Assembly (NCBI RefSeq): GCF_900099705.1
Contig: NZ_LT629695.1
Location: 744,001-808,000, forward strand
Direction: 5' to 3'
DNA length: 64,000 bases
Source of the DNA: Agrococcus jejuensis
Lineage (GTDB): Bacteria; Actinomycetota; Actinomycetes; Actinomycetales; Microbacteriaceae
Shown piece after piece: positions 43,285 through 52,526 of this stretch. Every line of letters starts with the position of its first letter. The stretch's first letter is position 1. The notes beneath the pieces are model-generated. The model was given only the letters and a program-made list of their open reading frames with translations. It was not told where the DNA came from and ran no database searches. A program made the position numbers and the translations under genes.

Positions 43285-44411
43285 GCGCGCGCATCAAGGT
43301 CATGACGGTCGTCGGCACGCGGCCGGAGGTCATCCGCCTCGCCGCCACGATGCGGCTGCTCGACCGCATCGCCGACCACGTCGTCGTGCACACGGGGCAG
43401 AACTACGACTACGAGCTCAACGAGCTGCTGTTCGAGGACCTCGAGCTGCGCCGCCCCGACCGCTTCCTCGACGCCGACACGTCGTCGCTCGGCGCGGCAC
43501 TCGGCTCGATCCTCGCGCGCGTCGAGGTCGCGATCCGCGAGGAGCAGCCCGACGCGATGCTCGTGCTCGGCGACACGAACAGCTGCATCGCCGCCGTCAT
43601 GGGCAAGCGGATGCGCGTGCCCGTCTTCCACATGGAGGCCGGCAACCGGGCGTTCGACGAGAACGTGCCGGAGGAGACGAACCGCAGGCTCGTCGACCAC
43701 GTCGCCGACTACAACCTCGCCTACACCGAGCACGCGCGGCGCAACCTGCTCGCGGAGGGGCTGCATCCGTCGCGCACCCTCGTGACGGGGTCGCCGATGC
43801 GCGAGGTGCTCGACCAGAGCCGCGAGCGCATCGCGGCGAGCGACGTCGTCGCCAGGCAGGGGCTCGTGCCCGGCGGCTACCTGCTCGTGAGCCTGCACCG
43901 CGAGGAGACGGTCGACGACCCGGTGCGGCTGCGGCAGGCGCTGCAGGCGCTCGACGCCCTCGCGGTCGAGCACGACATGCCCGTGCTCGTGTCGACGCAT
44001 CCGCGCACGCGCAAGCGGCTCGTCGACCAGGAGCCCGAGCTGCAGCGGCGGCTCACGCTGCACCCGCCGTTCGGGTTCCACGACTACGTGGCGCTGCAGC
44101 AGTCGGCGCTCGTCGTGCTGTCGGACAGCGGCACGATCGGCGAGGAGTCGAGCATCCTCGGCTTCCCCGCCGTCACGCTGCGCGACGCGATCGAGCGGCC
44201 CGAGGCGCTCGACGTGGGCGCGCTCGTGACGTGCGGCGTCGACCCCGAGAGCGTCGTCGAGGCGGTGCGGGCGACGCTCGCGATGCACGACGCCATGGGG
44301 CCGCCGAGCGTGCCCGCCGACTACGGTCCCGACGACGTGTCGCGGCGCGTCGTGTCGTTCATCCTCTCCAGCACGCGATCGCATCGGGCGCGCGCCGGCC
44401 TGCGGCGGTGA
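43281..44411 (+). CDS. capG: UDP-N-acetylglucosamine 2-epimerase, CapG/FnlC-like
   Basis: A 376-residue GT-B-fold epimerase: VMTVVGTRPEVIRLAATMRLLD, VVHTGQNYDYELNELLFEDLEL, VLGDTNSCIAAVMGKRMRVPVFHMEAGNRAFDENVPEETNRRLVDHV, and SDSGTIGEESSILGFPAVTLRDAIERPEALD. The text FDENVPEETNR is typical of the CapG/WbjD branch completing UDP-L-FucNAc rather than of ManNAc enzymes. It follows CapE and CapF in pathway order. Confidence 0.93.
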   Translation: MSARIKVMTVVGTRPEVIRLAATMRLLDRIADHVVVHTGQNYDYELNELLFEDLELRRPDRFLDADTSSLGAALGSILARVEVAIREEQPDAMLVLGDTNSCIAAVMGKRMRVPVFHMEAGNRAFDENVPEETNRRLVDHVADYNLAYTEHARRNLLAEGLHPSRTLVTGSPMREVLDQSRERIAASDVVARQGLVPGGYLLVSLHREETVDDPVRLRQALQALDALAVEHDMPVLVSTHPRTRKRLVDQEPELQRRLTLHPPFGFHDYVALQQSALVVLSDSGTIGEESSILGFPAVTLRDAIERPEALDVGALVTCGVDPESVVEAVRATLAMHDAMGPPSVPADYGPDDVSRRVVSFILSSTRSHRARAGLRR

Positions 44412-45676
44412 TCGTGGCGACGCCGCCGCGAGCGCCCACCGTCGTGCGCCGCGTGAGCACGACGCTCGTCGACCAGGCGGCGTCGAGCGGTGCGAACCTG
44501 CTCATGGTCGTCGCGGTGGCGCAGCGGCTCGCGCCCGACACCTTCGGGGCGTTCGCGATCGCGTACGCGGGCCTCGTGCTCGTGCTCGCGTGCTGCCGCG
44601 CGTGGCTGGGCCTGCCGCTCGCGCTGTCGACGGCGGCGGATGCGGTCGAGCGGCGCAGGCTGCTGGGTGGCGCGTGCCTGCTGGTGCTCGCGGCGGCGCC
44701 GCTCGTCGTCGGCGGCATCGGGTTCGCGCTGCCCGGCGTGCTCGCGCTCGTCGGCACGGCGACGTCGCCGTCGACGTCGCTCGCGGTCGCCGTCGCGGCG
44801 GTGCTCGCGTGCCTGCAGGACCTCGCGCGCTACGCGGCGGTCGCCGACGACCGGCCAGGGCGCGCGCTCGCCTCCGACCTCGTGTGGCTCGGGGGCATCG
44901 CCGTGCTGCTCGTCGCGCCGATCGCGCTCGACGAGCGTGCGGTGATGCTCGCGTGGTTCGCGGTGATCGCGGCGAGCGCCGCGACGGGGCTCGTGCTGAC
45001 GCGGCCGATCCTCTCGCTGCGGCACGCGAGCGCGCTCGTCGAGCGCGGCGGCGGCGCCCGCGGCGGCTCGACGGTCGTGGCGCTGCTGTCGACGGGCACG
45101 GCGCTCGCGCTGTCGACGCTCGTCGCCGCGACCTTCGGGGCGGCCGCGAGCGGCAGCCTGCTGGGCGCGGGCACGCTGCTGGGGCCGGTGAACCTGCTGC
45201 TCGCGCTGCTCGACCTCGCGGTGCTCGGACGCATCGTGGGGCTGCCGCCGCCGCATCGCCGGCACGTGCTCGTGCGCGTGCTCGCCGCGCTGTGGGTCGT
45301 GCAGCTCGCGTGGACGCTCGTGCTGCTCGCGCTGCCGACCGCCGTCGGCGAGGCGGTGCTCGGCGCGACGTGGCCCGGGGCGCACGCGCTCGTGGGGCTC
45401 GTGAGCGTCGAGTACGCCGTCGCCGCGGCCGTCGCGGTCGTGTCGCTCGATCTCAAGGTGCGCGACGTCGGAGGCGCCATGGTGCTCGCGCGCATCGCGG
45501 CAGGGGTCGTCGTGCTCGGCGGCACGGCGCTGCTCGCGGCGCTCGCCGCACCCCTCGTCGCCGTGCCGTTCGCGATGCTCGCGGGCACCGTCGCCGCCCT
45601 GGCGATCGTGCTCGCGGGCGTCGCGCGCCCGCCCGTGCGCATCCATCGGCGCACGTTCGAGGAGGTCGCGGCATGA
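44408..45676 (+). CDS. Flippase-like polysaccharide membrane protein
   Basis: A 422-residue very hydrophobic protein with about 11-12 membrane spans. The start VSTTLVDQAASSGANLLMVVAVAQRLAPDTFGAFAIAYAGLVL resembles the N-terminus of Wzx/oligosaccharide flippases, and its place beside an O-antigen-ligase-like protein supports export of lipid-linked repeat units. The central spans are divergent and I see no diagnostic residue. GTG 44408 overlaps the capG stop; GTG 44414 is possible. Confidence 0.75.
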   Translation: MIVATPPRAPTVVRRVSTTLVDQAASSGANLLMVVAVAQRLAPDTFGAFAIAYAGLVLVLACCRAWLGLPLALSTAADAVERRRLLGGACLLVLAAAPLVVGGIGFALPGVLALVGTATSPSTSLAVAVAAVLACLQDLARYAAVADDRPGRALASDLVWLGGIAVLLVAPIALDERAVMLAWFAVIAASAATGLVLTRPILSLRHASALVERGGGARGGSTVVALLSTGTALALSTLVAATFGAAASGSLLGAGTLLGPVNLLLALLDLAVLGRIVGLPPPHRRHVLVRVLAALWVVQLAWTLVLLALPTAVGEAVLGATWPGAHALVGLVSVEYAVAAAVAVVSLDLKVRDVGGAMVLARIAAGVVVLGGTALLAALAAPLVAVPFAMLAGTVAALAIVLAGVARPPVRIHRRTFEEVAA

Positions 45677-47025
45677 GCGTCGACCGCAGGATCGTGGTGG
45701 AGGCGAGCGCCGTCGGCGTCGTCGGAGCCGTGCTGGCAGCCGTGGGCCTCGGCCCCATCGCGCTCGCCATCGCCGGCGCCGTCGCCGCGTGCGCGTGGCT
45801 CGCCCGGCAGGGGGTCTTCCGACTCGCGCTCGGCCTCGTCGTCGTGACGACGCTCGGCGCCGCCTCGTCGGTCGAGGTCTGGGCATCCGTCTCGACCTAC
45901 GGCAGGCTCGCCGCCCTCGGCCTGCTCGCGATCGCCGTGCTGCGCGAGCCCACCGCATCCGACGCCCCCACGGCGTCGCAGCGGTCGGTGCTCGGCGCGC
46001 TCGTCGCGATCGCGGGCGTCGCGACGGCGACGACGCTGTGGACGATCGACGTGTCGACGACGCTCGAGCAGATCGTGCTGCTGTGGACGATGGTCGTCAT
46101 CGCCGCCGTCGCCTCGCGCCGTCGGTGGCGCACGGTCGAGGTCGTCGTCGGCGACGTGCGCGTCATGGTCGCGGTCATCGCGATCGTGCTGGTCGCCGGC
46201 CTCGTCGGCCACTGGCTCGGCGTCGTGCCGCTGCCCTACGGCGGCCGGTTCCAAGGCCTCATGGCCAACCCGAACATGGCCGCGCAGGTGGGCACGCTCG
46301 CGATCTTCCTCGCCCTCGCCGTGCTGCGCCTGCGGCGATCGTGGATCGCGCTCGCCTGCATCGCCACCTCGGCCGCGACCATCCTGCTGTCGGAGTCGCG
46401 CACGGCCATCGTCGCCGTCGTCATCGGCGTCGTCTGGATGGCGGTGCTCGCCGGGGCGCGCGGGCTCGTCGCCGTCGTGGGCCTGGGCATCGCTGGCCTG
46501 TGCGCGGCGACGCTGCTGGGGCCGAGTCCGCTGCAGCTCGCGCTGGGACGCTTCGGCGAGGTCACGGCCGGCGACGGCCTCTCGGGCCGCAGCTTCATCT
46601 GGTCGGCAGGCCTCGACGCCGTCGCCGACCGCGCGCACGGCTGGGGCTGGGGCACGAGCGACCTCGTGCTCGCCGACGCCTACCGCGCGGGTGCCACACG
46701 CGAGCTCGCGCTCACCTTCCACAACAGCCTGCTGCAGGTCGCCGTCGAGGGCGGCGTGCTCGCCGCCGTGCTGCTGCTCGTCGCCTACGCGGGCATCGTC
46801 GTGCCGATGCTGCGCACGCGGCGCTCGAGCGTCGCCGCAGCGTTGTCGGGCCTCGCGGTCGCGGGCATCGTCGCGCAGATGTCGGAGTCGGGCGTCTTCG
46901 GCACCGGCCAGGTCTTCCCGTACCTCTTCTGGTTCGGCGTCTGCGCGCTGCTCGGCCTGCACGCGGCCGCGCGCAGCGAACCCGGGCTCCCCGCCGAGGC
47001 GGGCGTGCGGATGGTGAGGCGATGA
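45673..47025 (+). CDS. O-antigen ligase / Wzy-like polymerase
   Basis: A 450-residue polytopic protein with 10-12 spans and a large periplasm-facing loop typical of Wzy_C/WaaL: PYGGRFQGLMANPNMAAQVGTLAIFLALAVL, ILLSESRTAIVAVVIGVVWM, and a loop LSGRSFIWSAGLDAVADRAHGWGWGTSDLVLAD...LTFHNSLLQVAVEGG with the H-N-x-x-L motif. It would polymerise repeat units on the lipid carrier. Its start overlaps the flippase-like stop. Confidence 0.88.
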   Translation: MSVDRRIVVEASAVGVVGAVLAAVGLGPIALAIAGAVAACAWLARQGVFRLALGLVVVTTLGAASSVEVWASVSTYGRLAALGLLAIAVLREPTASDAPTASQRSVLGALVAIAGVATATTLWTIDVSTTLEQIVLLWTMVVIAAVASRRRWRTVEVVVGDVRVMVAVIAIVLVAGLVGHWLGVVPLPYGGRFQGLMANPNMAAQVGTLAIFLALAVLRLRRSWIALACIATSAATILLSESRTAIVAVVIGVVWMAVLAGARGLVAVVGLGIAGLCAATLLGPSPLQLALGRFGEVTAGDGLSGRSFIWSAGLDAVADRAHGWGWGTSDLVLADAYRAGATRELALTFHNSLLQVAVEGGVLAAVLLLVAYAGIVVPMLRTRRSSVAAALSGLAVAGIVAQMSESGVFGTGQVFPYLFWFGVCALLGLHAAARSEPGLPAEAGVRMVRR

Positions 47026-48173
47026 GCGGGGCGGCGCACGTGCGCCTGCGCGTGCTCGTCTCCGCCCCGCTGTTCCCGCCCGCGTTCCGCGGCGGCGGAC
47101 CCATCCGCACGCTCGCGGCGCTCGTCGCGACCGCGCCGCACGACGTCGCCGTCGCCGTCGTGTGCGGCGACCGCGACCTCGGCGCCCCCGAGCCGCTGCC
47201 CGTGCCGCGGCGCGACTGGCTGCCGCAGGGCCGCGCGCGCATCCGCTACGTCGACCGCCGCCGCCCCGACGCGGTGCTGCGCGCCCTCGCGAGCGCGCCG
47301 CCGCCCGACGTCGTCTACGTCAACGGGCTGTTCGATCCGATCTTCTCGATGCTCGTGCGCGCATGGGCTCGGCAGCGTCGCGTGCAGGTGCTGCTCGCGC
47401 CGCGCGGCGAGCTCGCTGCCGGTGCGCTGGCGATCCGCGGCGGCCGCAAGCGCGCGTTCCTGCGCGTCGCCGCCGCCTCCGGTCTCGACGCGGGCGTCGT
47501 GTGGCATGCGTCGTCGGATCGCGAGGCCGACGACATCCGTGCGGCGATCGGCGACGACGTCGCCGTCGTCGTGCGCGAGGACGACCACGCCCTGCCGCGG
47601 CACGCATCGCGGTCGGCGTCGCCGCCGGGCCCGCTGCGGCTCGTGTTCGTGAGCAGGCTCGTGCCCAACAAGGGCCTCGACGTGCTGCTCGAGGCGCTCG
47701 CGCTCGTCGACGAGCCCTGGACGCTCGACGTGCACGGCATCGCCGAGGACGCCGAGCATGCCGAGCGCTGCCGCGCGCTCGCCGAGGCACCGGGGATGCG
47801 CGACCGCGTCGCGTTCCACGGGCCGCTCGAGCCGCACGCCGTGCGCGACGTCTTCGCCGAGCACGACCTGTTCGCGTTCCCCACCGCCTTCGAGAACTTC
47901 GGCCACGTCATCGCCGAGGCGCTGTCGGTCGGCTGCCCCGTGCTCGCACCCGACACGACGCCGTGGACGCCGCGGCTCGCCGACGGCGCCGGCGGCGTCG
48001 TCGAGTCGCTCGAGCCCGCGGCATGGGCCGAGCGCATCCGCGAGTGGGCGCTGGCGGATGCCGACGAGCGTACCGCGCGCCGTGAGGCCGCCGCCGACGC
48101 CTACGACCGCTGGCGCGACGAGGCGGCGCCGCACGTGCTCGCGATGCTGCGCGACCGCGTCGGCGGCGGCTGA
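47022..48173 (+). CDS. GT4 glycosyltransferase
   Basis: A 383-residue GT-B enzyme: LRVLVSAPLFPPAFRGGGPIRTLAALVATAP opens the N-lobe, DVVYVNGLFDPIFSMLVRAW and LLAPRGELAAGALAIRGGRKRAFLRVA follow, and the C-lobe has RLVFVSRLVPNKGLDVLLEALALV and LFAFPTAFENFGHVIAEALSVGCPVLAPDTTPW with the E-x7-E nucleotide-sugar motif. It is the last plus-strand gene of the operon. Sugar specificity unknown. Confidence 0.92.
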   Translation: MSGAAHVRLRVLVSAPLFPPAFRGGGPIRTLAALVATAPHDVAVAVVCGDRDLGAPEPLPVPRRDWLPQGRARIRYVDRRRPDAVLRALASAPPPDVVYVNGLFDPIFSMLVRAWARQRRVQVLLAPRGELAAGALAIRGGRKRAFLRVAAASGLDAGVVWHASSDREADDIRAAIGDDVAVVVREDDHALPRHASRSASPPGPLRLVFVSRLVPNKGLDVLLEALALVDEPWTLDVHGIAEDAEHAERCRALAEAPGMRDRVAFHGPLEPHAVRDVFAEHDLFAFPTAFENFGHVIAEALSVGCPVLAPDTTPWTPRLADGAGGVVESLEPAAWAERIREWALADADERTARREAAADAYDRWRDEAAPHVLAMLRDRVGGG

Positions 48174-48201
48174 CCGGGTCGGCGATCCGCCGCGACGTCG
48201 C

Positions 48202-49926
48202 TCAGCGGTCGCGCGCGGGACGCTCGCGCTTGGGACGGGGTGCGCGGCGCGGCCTGGCCTTCGCGGGCGCGGTCGTGCGACCCCGTGCCGGCGTGGGCTC
48301 GGGGTCCGGATCGCTGGCGGCGGACTCGGGCTCCGGCTCGGCCTCGGGCTCGGGCTCCGACTCGGCCTCGGCCTCGGACGCGACGGGCTCCGGCTCCGGC
48401 TCCGGCTCCGCCGCCTCGGGCTCGTCGATGGTGAGCTCGTCGACCTCGGTCGCAGCGGGCTCGTCGGGCTCGCCCGGATCCAGCACGTCAGCCGACGCAT
48501 CCACGCCATCCCGCTCGTCAACGGCGTCGTCCGCGGCGCGCGCGACGGCGGGCGGCTCGTCGTCGGCGGGCACCCCCGGCCCATATCCGTAGCCGTAGGC
48601 GTACGCGTAGGCGTGGCTCGCCGACGTCGGCAGCATCGTGAGCAGGATGCCCGCGACGTTGACGTCGACGGTGCCGAGGCGCGCGAGCGCGCCGTCGAGC
48701 TGGCCGCGCGTCGTCTTGCCCGACGCGGCGACCACGATGGCGCCCGCCGTGCGCGTGCCGAGCACCGCGGCGTCGGTCACGGGCAGCAGCGGCGGCGCGT
48801 CGACGAGGATCCAGTCGAACTCGCCCTCGAGCCTGCGCAGCAACGACTCCATGGCGCGCGAGCCGAGCAGCTCGCTCGGGTTCGGGGGCACGCGGCCGGC
48901 GGGCAGCACGAACAGGCCCGTGCCGCCCCAGTCCTGCACGGCGTCGTCGATGTCGGCCTCGCCGATGAGCACGGTCGTGAGTCCGACGCGGCCCTCGATC
49001 GCGAGCGTCTCGGCGACCTTCGGCTTGCGCAGGTCGGCGTCGATGAGCAGCACGGTCTCGCCCGACTGCGCGAGCGCGATCGCGAGGTTCGCCGTCGCGG
49101 TGGTCTTGCCCTCCCCCGCGACCGACGACGTCACGACGAACGTGCGCTTCCCTCCCTCGACCTCGACGAACAGCAGGTTCGTGCGCAGCGAGCGGTACGC
49201 CTCCGCGCGGAAGTCGTGCGGGGCGTCGTGCACGACGAGCGGCCGGTCGCTCGCGCGCTCGTCGAACGCGATCGTGCCGATGACGGGGTGGTGCGTCGCG
49301 AGCTCGACGTCGTGCGGCGAGCGGATGCGGGTGTCGAGCAGGTCGCGCACGACCACGAAGCCCGTGGCGAGCACGAGCGCGGCGAGGCCGCCGAGCAGCA
49401 TGTTGAGCGGCCAGCTGGGCGAGCTCGCCGACTCCGGCGGGCGTGCGGCCTCGACGGTCGTGAGCCGCACGGGGCTCGCCTGCGTCGCCGTACCCTCGAC
49501 GTCGTCGACGACCTCGGCGAGGCTCGTCGCCGTCGCGTTGGCGATGTCGGCGGCCCGCTGGGGGTCGCGGCTCGTCGCCGTGATCTCGATGATCGTCGTC
49601 TCGGGCACGGGCGTGGCCGTGACCTGTCTCGCGAGGTCGCGCACGTCGACGTCGAGCCCGAGGTCGGCGACGACGTCGACGAGCACGCGCTCGCTGCTCG
49701 CGAGCTCGGCATACGTCAGCACGCGCGACAGCGTGTACGCGTTGCTCTGCGCGAGGTCGTTGCTCGTCTCGCCCGTCTGCGTCGACACGAACACCTGGGT
49801 CGTCGATGCGTACGACGGCGCCTGCAGCGCCGAGACCCCGGCGGCGGCGCCCACGCCGACGACGCTCGCGGCGACGATGGGGATCCATCGGCGGCGCAGG
49901 ATCCTCACGAGATCGGTCAGCTCCAT
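48202..49926 (-). CDS. Wzc-like polysaccharide co-polymerase and tyrosine autokinase
   Basis: A 574-residue fused BY-kinase. The Wzz domain has two membrane helices (WIPIVAASVVGVGAAAGVSAL and LNMLLGGLAALVLATGFVVV). The kinase domain follows with Walker A SSVAGEGKTTATANLA, A' VLLIDADLRKP and Walker B WILVDAPPLLPV. A Tyr cluster at positions 48580-48617 (HAYAYAYGYGYGPG) is the likely autophosphorylation site. A ~110-residue tail rich in Glu-Pro and then Arg/Pro/Lys is unusual. It controls polymer length and export for the convergent operon. Confidence 0.93.
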   Translation of the reverse strand: MELTDLVRILRRRWIPIVAASVVGVGAAAGVSALQAPSYASTTQVFVSTQTGETSNDLAQSNAYTLSRVLTYAELASSERVLVDVVADLGLDVDVRDLARQVTATPVPETTIIEITATSRDPQRAADIANATATSLAEVVDDVEGTATQASPVRLTTVEAARPPESASSPSWPLNMLLGGLAALVLATGFVVVRDLLDTRIRSPHDVELATHHPVIGTIAFDERASDRPLVVHDAPHDFRAEAYRSLRTNLLFVEVEGGKRTFVVTSSVAGEGKTTATANLAIALAQSGETVLLIDADLRKPKVAETLAIEGRVGLTTVLIGEADIDDAVQDWGGTGLFVLPAGRVPPNPSELLGSRAMESLLRRLEGEFDWILVDAPPLLPVTDAAVLGTRTAGAIVVAASGKTTRGQLDGALARLGTVDVNVAGILLTMLPTSASHAYAYAYGYGYGPGVPADDEPPAVARAADDAVDERDGVDASADVLDPGEPDEPAATEVDELTIDEPEAAEPEPEPEPVASEAEAESEPEPEAEPEPESAASDPDPEPTPARGRTTAPAKARPRRAPRPKRERPARDR

Positions 49927-49975
49927 GCGCGTCCCCAGACGTCGTGGCGGGCGTTCGTCGCCCTCGATGGCGAGA

Positions 49976-50626
49976 TCATGACACATCCTCGGATACGAGC
50001 GGCTGGCAGCCGCCTGCCAGTTCCAGCAGACGATCCGCCACGCGCGTCGCCGACGCGTCGACGAGATCGGCGACGCCGCGGTGCAGCGTGGGCGACCCGC
50101 GGTACGGGTCGGGCAGGTCGATCGAGAGGCCGCGCACCGCCGGGCCGCGGTCGCGGCTCGCCACCCGCACGACCTGCGCGAGGCGCTCGCCGGCGCTCGC
50201 GTCGGCATCCACGCTCGCGTCGTCGGCGTCGATGTGGGCGAGCACGGCGTCGAGCTCGAGCAACGTGAACGTGCGCCGCACGATCGATGGGGCGAGCTCG
50301 ACCGCGAGCGCGCGCTGCCGCCTGGTCGCGACGATCACGAGGTCGGCGGCCGCCGCCTCGTCGGCCGCGAACGCCCGGCCGCGGTGCTCGGACACGTCGA
50401 CGCCCAGCCGCGCCGCCTCGGCGGCGACGGGCGGATCGATCGGCTCGCCCTCGAGGGCCCGCAGCCCCGCGCTGGCGATCGCGAAGTCGGCGGTGCACGG
50501 CGCGAGGCGCGCGCGCAGCACGGCGGCGGTCAGCGGCGAGCGGCAGACGTTGCCCGTGCAGACGACGAGCACGCGGAAGGGTCCGTCGACGAGCCCCTCG
50601 TCGGGAGGACTGCTCGGCAGCGGCAT
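49976..50626 (-). CDS. Low-molecular-weight protein tyrosine phosphatase
   Basis: A 216-residue phosphatase. The P-loop VLVVCTGNVCRSPLTAAVL holds Cys23 and Arg29 (C-x5-R-S), and the general acid is in SIDLPDPYRGSPTLHR (D-P). It is longer than the usual ~150 residues through a central insertion around DAVLAHIDADDASVDADASAGERLAQV. It would dephosphorylate the tyrosine kinase encoded 49 bp downstream. TAGCAT at 50633-50638 ends 6 nt before ATG 50626. Confidence 0.93.
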   Translation of the reverse strand: MPLPSSPPDEGLVDGPFRVLVVCTGNVCRSPLTAAVLRARLAPCTADFAIASAGLRALEGEPIDPPVAAEAARLGVDVSEHRGRAFAADEAAAADLVIVATRRQRALAVELAPSIVRRTFTLLELDAVLAHIDADDASVDADASAGERLAQVVRVASRDRGPAVRGLSIDLPDPYRGSPTLHRGVADLVDASATRVADRLLELAGGCQPLVSEDVS

Positions 50627-50684
50627 GGCCCGATGCTAGGCGCGCGGGGCTCGCCGCTGCGTCCCCCGTCCCGTCGAGCGTTCC

Positions 50685-51569
50685 TCAGTCGAGGGTGGCG
50701 ACGAAGTCGCGCAGCCACGTGCGGAACGCGGGGCCGATGTCGTCGCGCTCGCTCGCGAGCGTCACGGTCGCCTCGAGCATCCCCTGCCGGTCGCCCGTGT
50801 CGAACCGGCGACCCGTGAACACGACGCCCACGAGCCCGTGCGCCTCGTGCCCCGCGACGACGCGCAGCGCATCCGTCAGCTGGATCTCGCCGCCGACGCC
50901 CGGCTGCGTCTCGTCGAGCACGTCGAAGATCTCGGGGCGCAGCACGTAGCGGCCGATGACGGCGAGGTTCGACGGCGCCGTGCCCTTCGCGGGCTTCTCG
51001 ACGAGGTCGCGCACGCGCACGACGTCGTCCTCGTCGGTCGCCTCGACCGTCGCGATGCCGTAGCGGTGCGCGTAGGCGGGGTCGACCTCCATGAGCGCCA
51101 CGACGTGCATGCCCGTGGATGCGTGCACCTCGAGCATGCGCTGCAGCAGCGGCGTCGCCTCGTCGATGATGTCGTCGCCGAGCAGCACCGCGAACGACTG
51201 GTCGCCGACGTGCGGGCGAGCACGCAGCACGGCGTGGCCGAGGCCCAACGGGTCGCCCTGGCGCACGTAATGCATCTGCGCGAGGCCCGTCGACTGCCGC
51301 ACCTGCGCGAGCTGCTCGGCATCGCCCTTCGCGATGAGCGTCGCCTCGAGCTCCGTCGCACGGTCGAAGTAGTTCTCGAGCGCGTTCTTGTTGCGGCCCG
51401 TGACCATGAGCACGTCGTGCAGCCCTGCCTCGACGGCCTCCGTGACGACGTACTGGATCGCGGGCCGGTCGACGACGGGCAGCATCTCCTTGGGCAGCGC
51501 CTTCGTGGCGGGCAGGAAGCGGGTGCCGAGGCCGGCAGCGGGCACGACGGCCTTGGTCACGCGATGCAT
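50685..51569 (-). CDS. galU: UTP--glucose-1-phosphate uridylyltransferase
   Basis: A 294-residue nucleotidyltransferase: VTKAVVPAAGLGTRFLPATKALPKEMLPVVDRPAIQYVVTEAV holds the UTP-binding GLGTRFLP and catalytic Lys; VRQGDPLGLGHAVLRARP, VLLGDDIID and EKPAKGTAPSNLAVIGRYVL are standard. It supplies UDP-glucose. TACGAT at 51576-51581 ends 6 nt before ATG 51569. One of two 24-bp direct repeats begins 18 bp upstream of the start. Confidence 0.96.
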   Translation of the reverse strand: MHRVTKAVVPAAGLGTRFLPATKALPKEMLPVVDRPAIQYVVTEAVEAGLHDVLMVTGRNKNALENYFDRATELEATLIAKGDAEQLAQVRQSTGLAQMHYVRQGDPLGLGHAVLRARPHVGDQSFAVLLGDDIIDEATPLLQRMLEVHASTGMHVVALMEVDPAYAHRYGIATVEATDEDDVVRVRDLVEKPAKGTAPSNLAVIGRYVLRPEIFDVLDETQPGVGGEIQLTDALRVVAGHEAHGLVGVVFTGRRFDTGDRQGMLEATVTLASERDDIGPAFRTWLRDFVATLD

Positions 51570-51587
51570 GCGCGCATCGTATCGAGC

Positions 51588-51611
51588 GCAGGTGGCGCGT
51601 TCGTGCCGCGC
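51588..51611. repeat. 24-bp direct repeat, copy 1 (galU side)
   Basis: GCAGGTGGCGCGTTCGTGCC at 51588-51607 continues to 51611 and is identical to 52492-52515 in the same orientation. The two copies bracket one low-GC gene. Inside, GGCGCG and CGCGC give weak dyad symmetry. Confidence 0.9.
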
Positions 51612-51612
51612 G

Positions 51613-52431
51613 TCAGTCGGCTTCGACACCTTCGATCTCGTTCTGCCGCCGGGCATCGCGACGCTTCTGCAGCGATTCCAACGACTTGCCCTTCGACTTG
51701 AGCAGAGCCCGAGCCGCCCGCTCATCGCGTTCAGCGAGCTCGGTGGCTTCAGGGGCGACCTTCATCGCAGCGAACCGAGCCGCCGATTCGCGCTCGAACT
51801 CCGCCACCCGATCCTCGGCGATTGCAAGATCAACCTTCGCGTTGAGCGCACGCGCCCGTTGCTCTCGCCAACTCGCCACGATGCTCGGAAGCGCACCTCC
51901 AATCTTCTCGGCGTTCCTGACGACGTAGACGAAAAGCGATGCGGCCGCGATCCCAGCAAGCCCAAAGCCCGGAACGGGCGTGTTGGCCACGGTCACGAGC
52001 ACATCGAGCGGCGAGCCAGCGCTCATGCGTCGAACTTGGAGTGCTGGTGCCGCCGAAGCTTCCAGGTTCAGGACCTCCTGGCAAAGTCCCCAGAGAGACT
52101 CGGTCGCGACGAGGGTTCTCGCGATCTCCTCGACGGTCCACGATTCGGATGGGAATCGGAGCGCAAACTGGACCGAGTCCCTCGGGACTAGTGGACTCGA
52201 CAGCTGCACGAAGTGCTCGAGCCGTTCGTGCCGCTCGCGGTCCAACGCAAGCAGCAACCATTCTTGCGTGTACACGCGCTCCACTCGACGCCCCAAACTC
52301 ATCCATTGAGGTTCAGGAAGAGTGCCGAGCTCGATCATGCCTCGGATGGCGTCCTGTCGGAGCCCAAGGATCGACGCGACGATACCTGTCGATAGGAGTG
52401 CTGCGTCATCGGGTTGAGGCGTCTTGGCCAT
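51613..52431 (-). CDS. Unknown HTH / membrane-helix / coiled-coil protein in a low-GC insert
   Basis: A 272-residue protein of no known family. Residues ~10-60 resemble a MerR/excisionase-type winged helix (LLSTGIVASILGLRQDAIRGMIELGTLPEPQWMSLGRRVERVYTQEWLLLA). Around 150-175 is a membrane-compatible stretch (FGLAGIAAASLFVYVV). The last ~90 residues are a charged coiled coil ending QKRRDARRQNEIEGVEAD. Base composition and third codon positions are clearly less GC-rich than in all neighbours, indicating transfer. TACCGT at 52438-52443 ends 6 nt before ATG 52431. It is flanked by 24-bp direct repeats. Confidence 0.75.
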   Translation of the reverse strand: MAKTPQPDDAALLSTGIVASILGLRQDAIRGMIELGTLPEPQWMSLGRRVERVYTQEWLLLALDRERHERLEHFVQLSSPLVPRDSVQFALRFPSESWTVEEIARTLVATESLWGLCQEVLNLEASAAPALQVRRMSAGSPLDVLVTVANTPVPGFGLAGIAAASLFVYVVRNAEKIGGALPSIVASWREQRARALNAKVDLAIAEDRVAEFERESAARFAAMKVAPEATELAERDERAARALLKSKGKSLESLQKRRDARRQNEIEGVEAD

Positions 52432-52491
52432 GCGGCGACGGTAAGCGTCGAATCTCGGGATTCGCAGTACGGGCGCAGTCCTACGCTCACT

Positions 52492-52515
52492 GCAGGTGGC
52501 GCGTTCGTGCCGCGC
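52492..52515. repeat. 24-bp direct repeat, copy 2 (tRNA side)
   Basis: Exact second copy of 51588-51611, 904 bp away start to start, ending 11 bp before the tRNA terminator hairpin. Confidence 0.9.
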
Positions 52516-52526
52516 ACGGGAACGAC

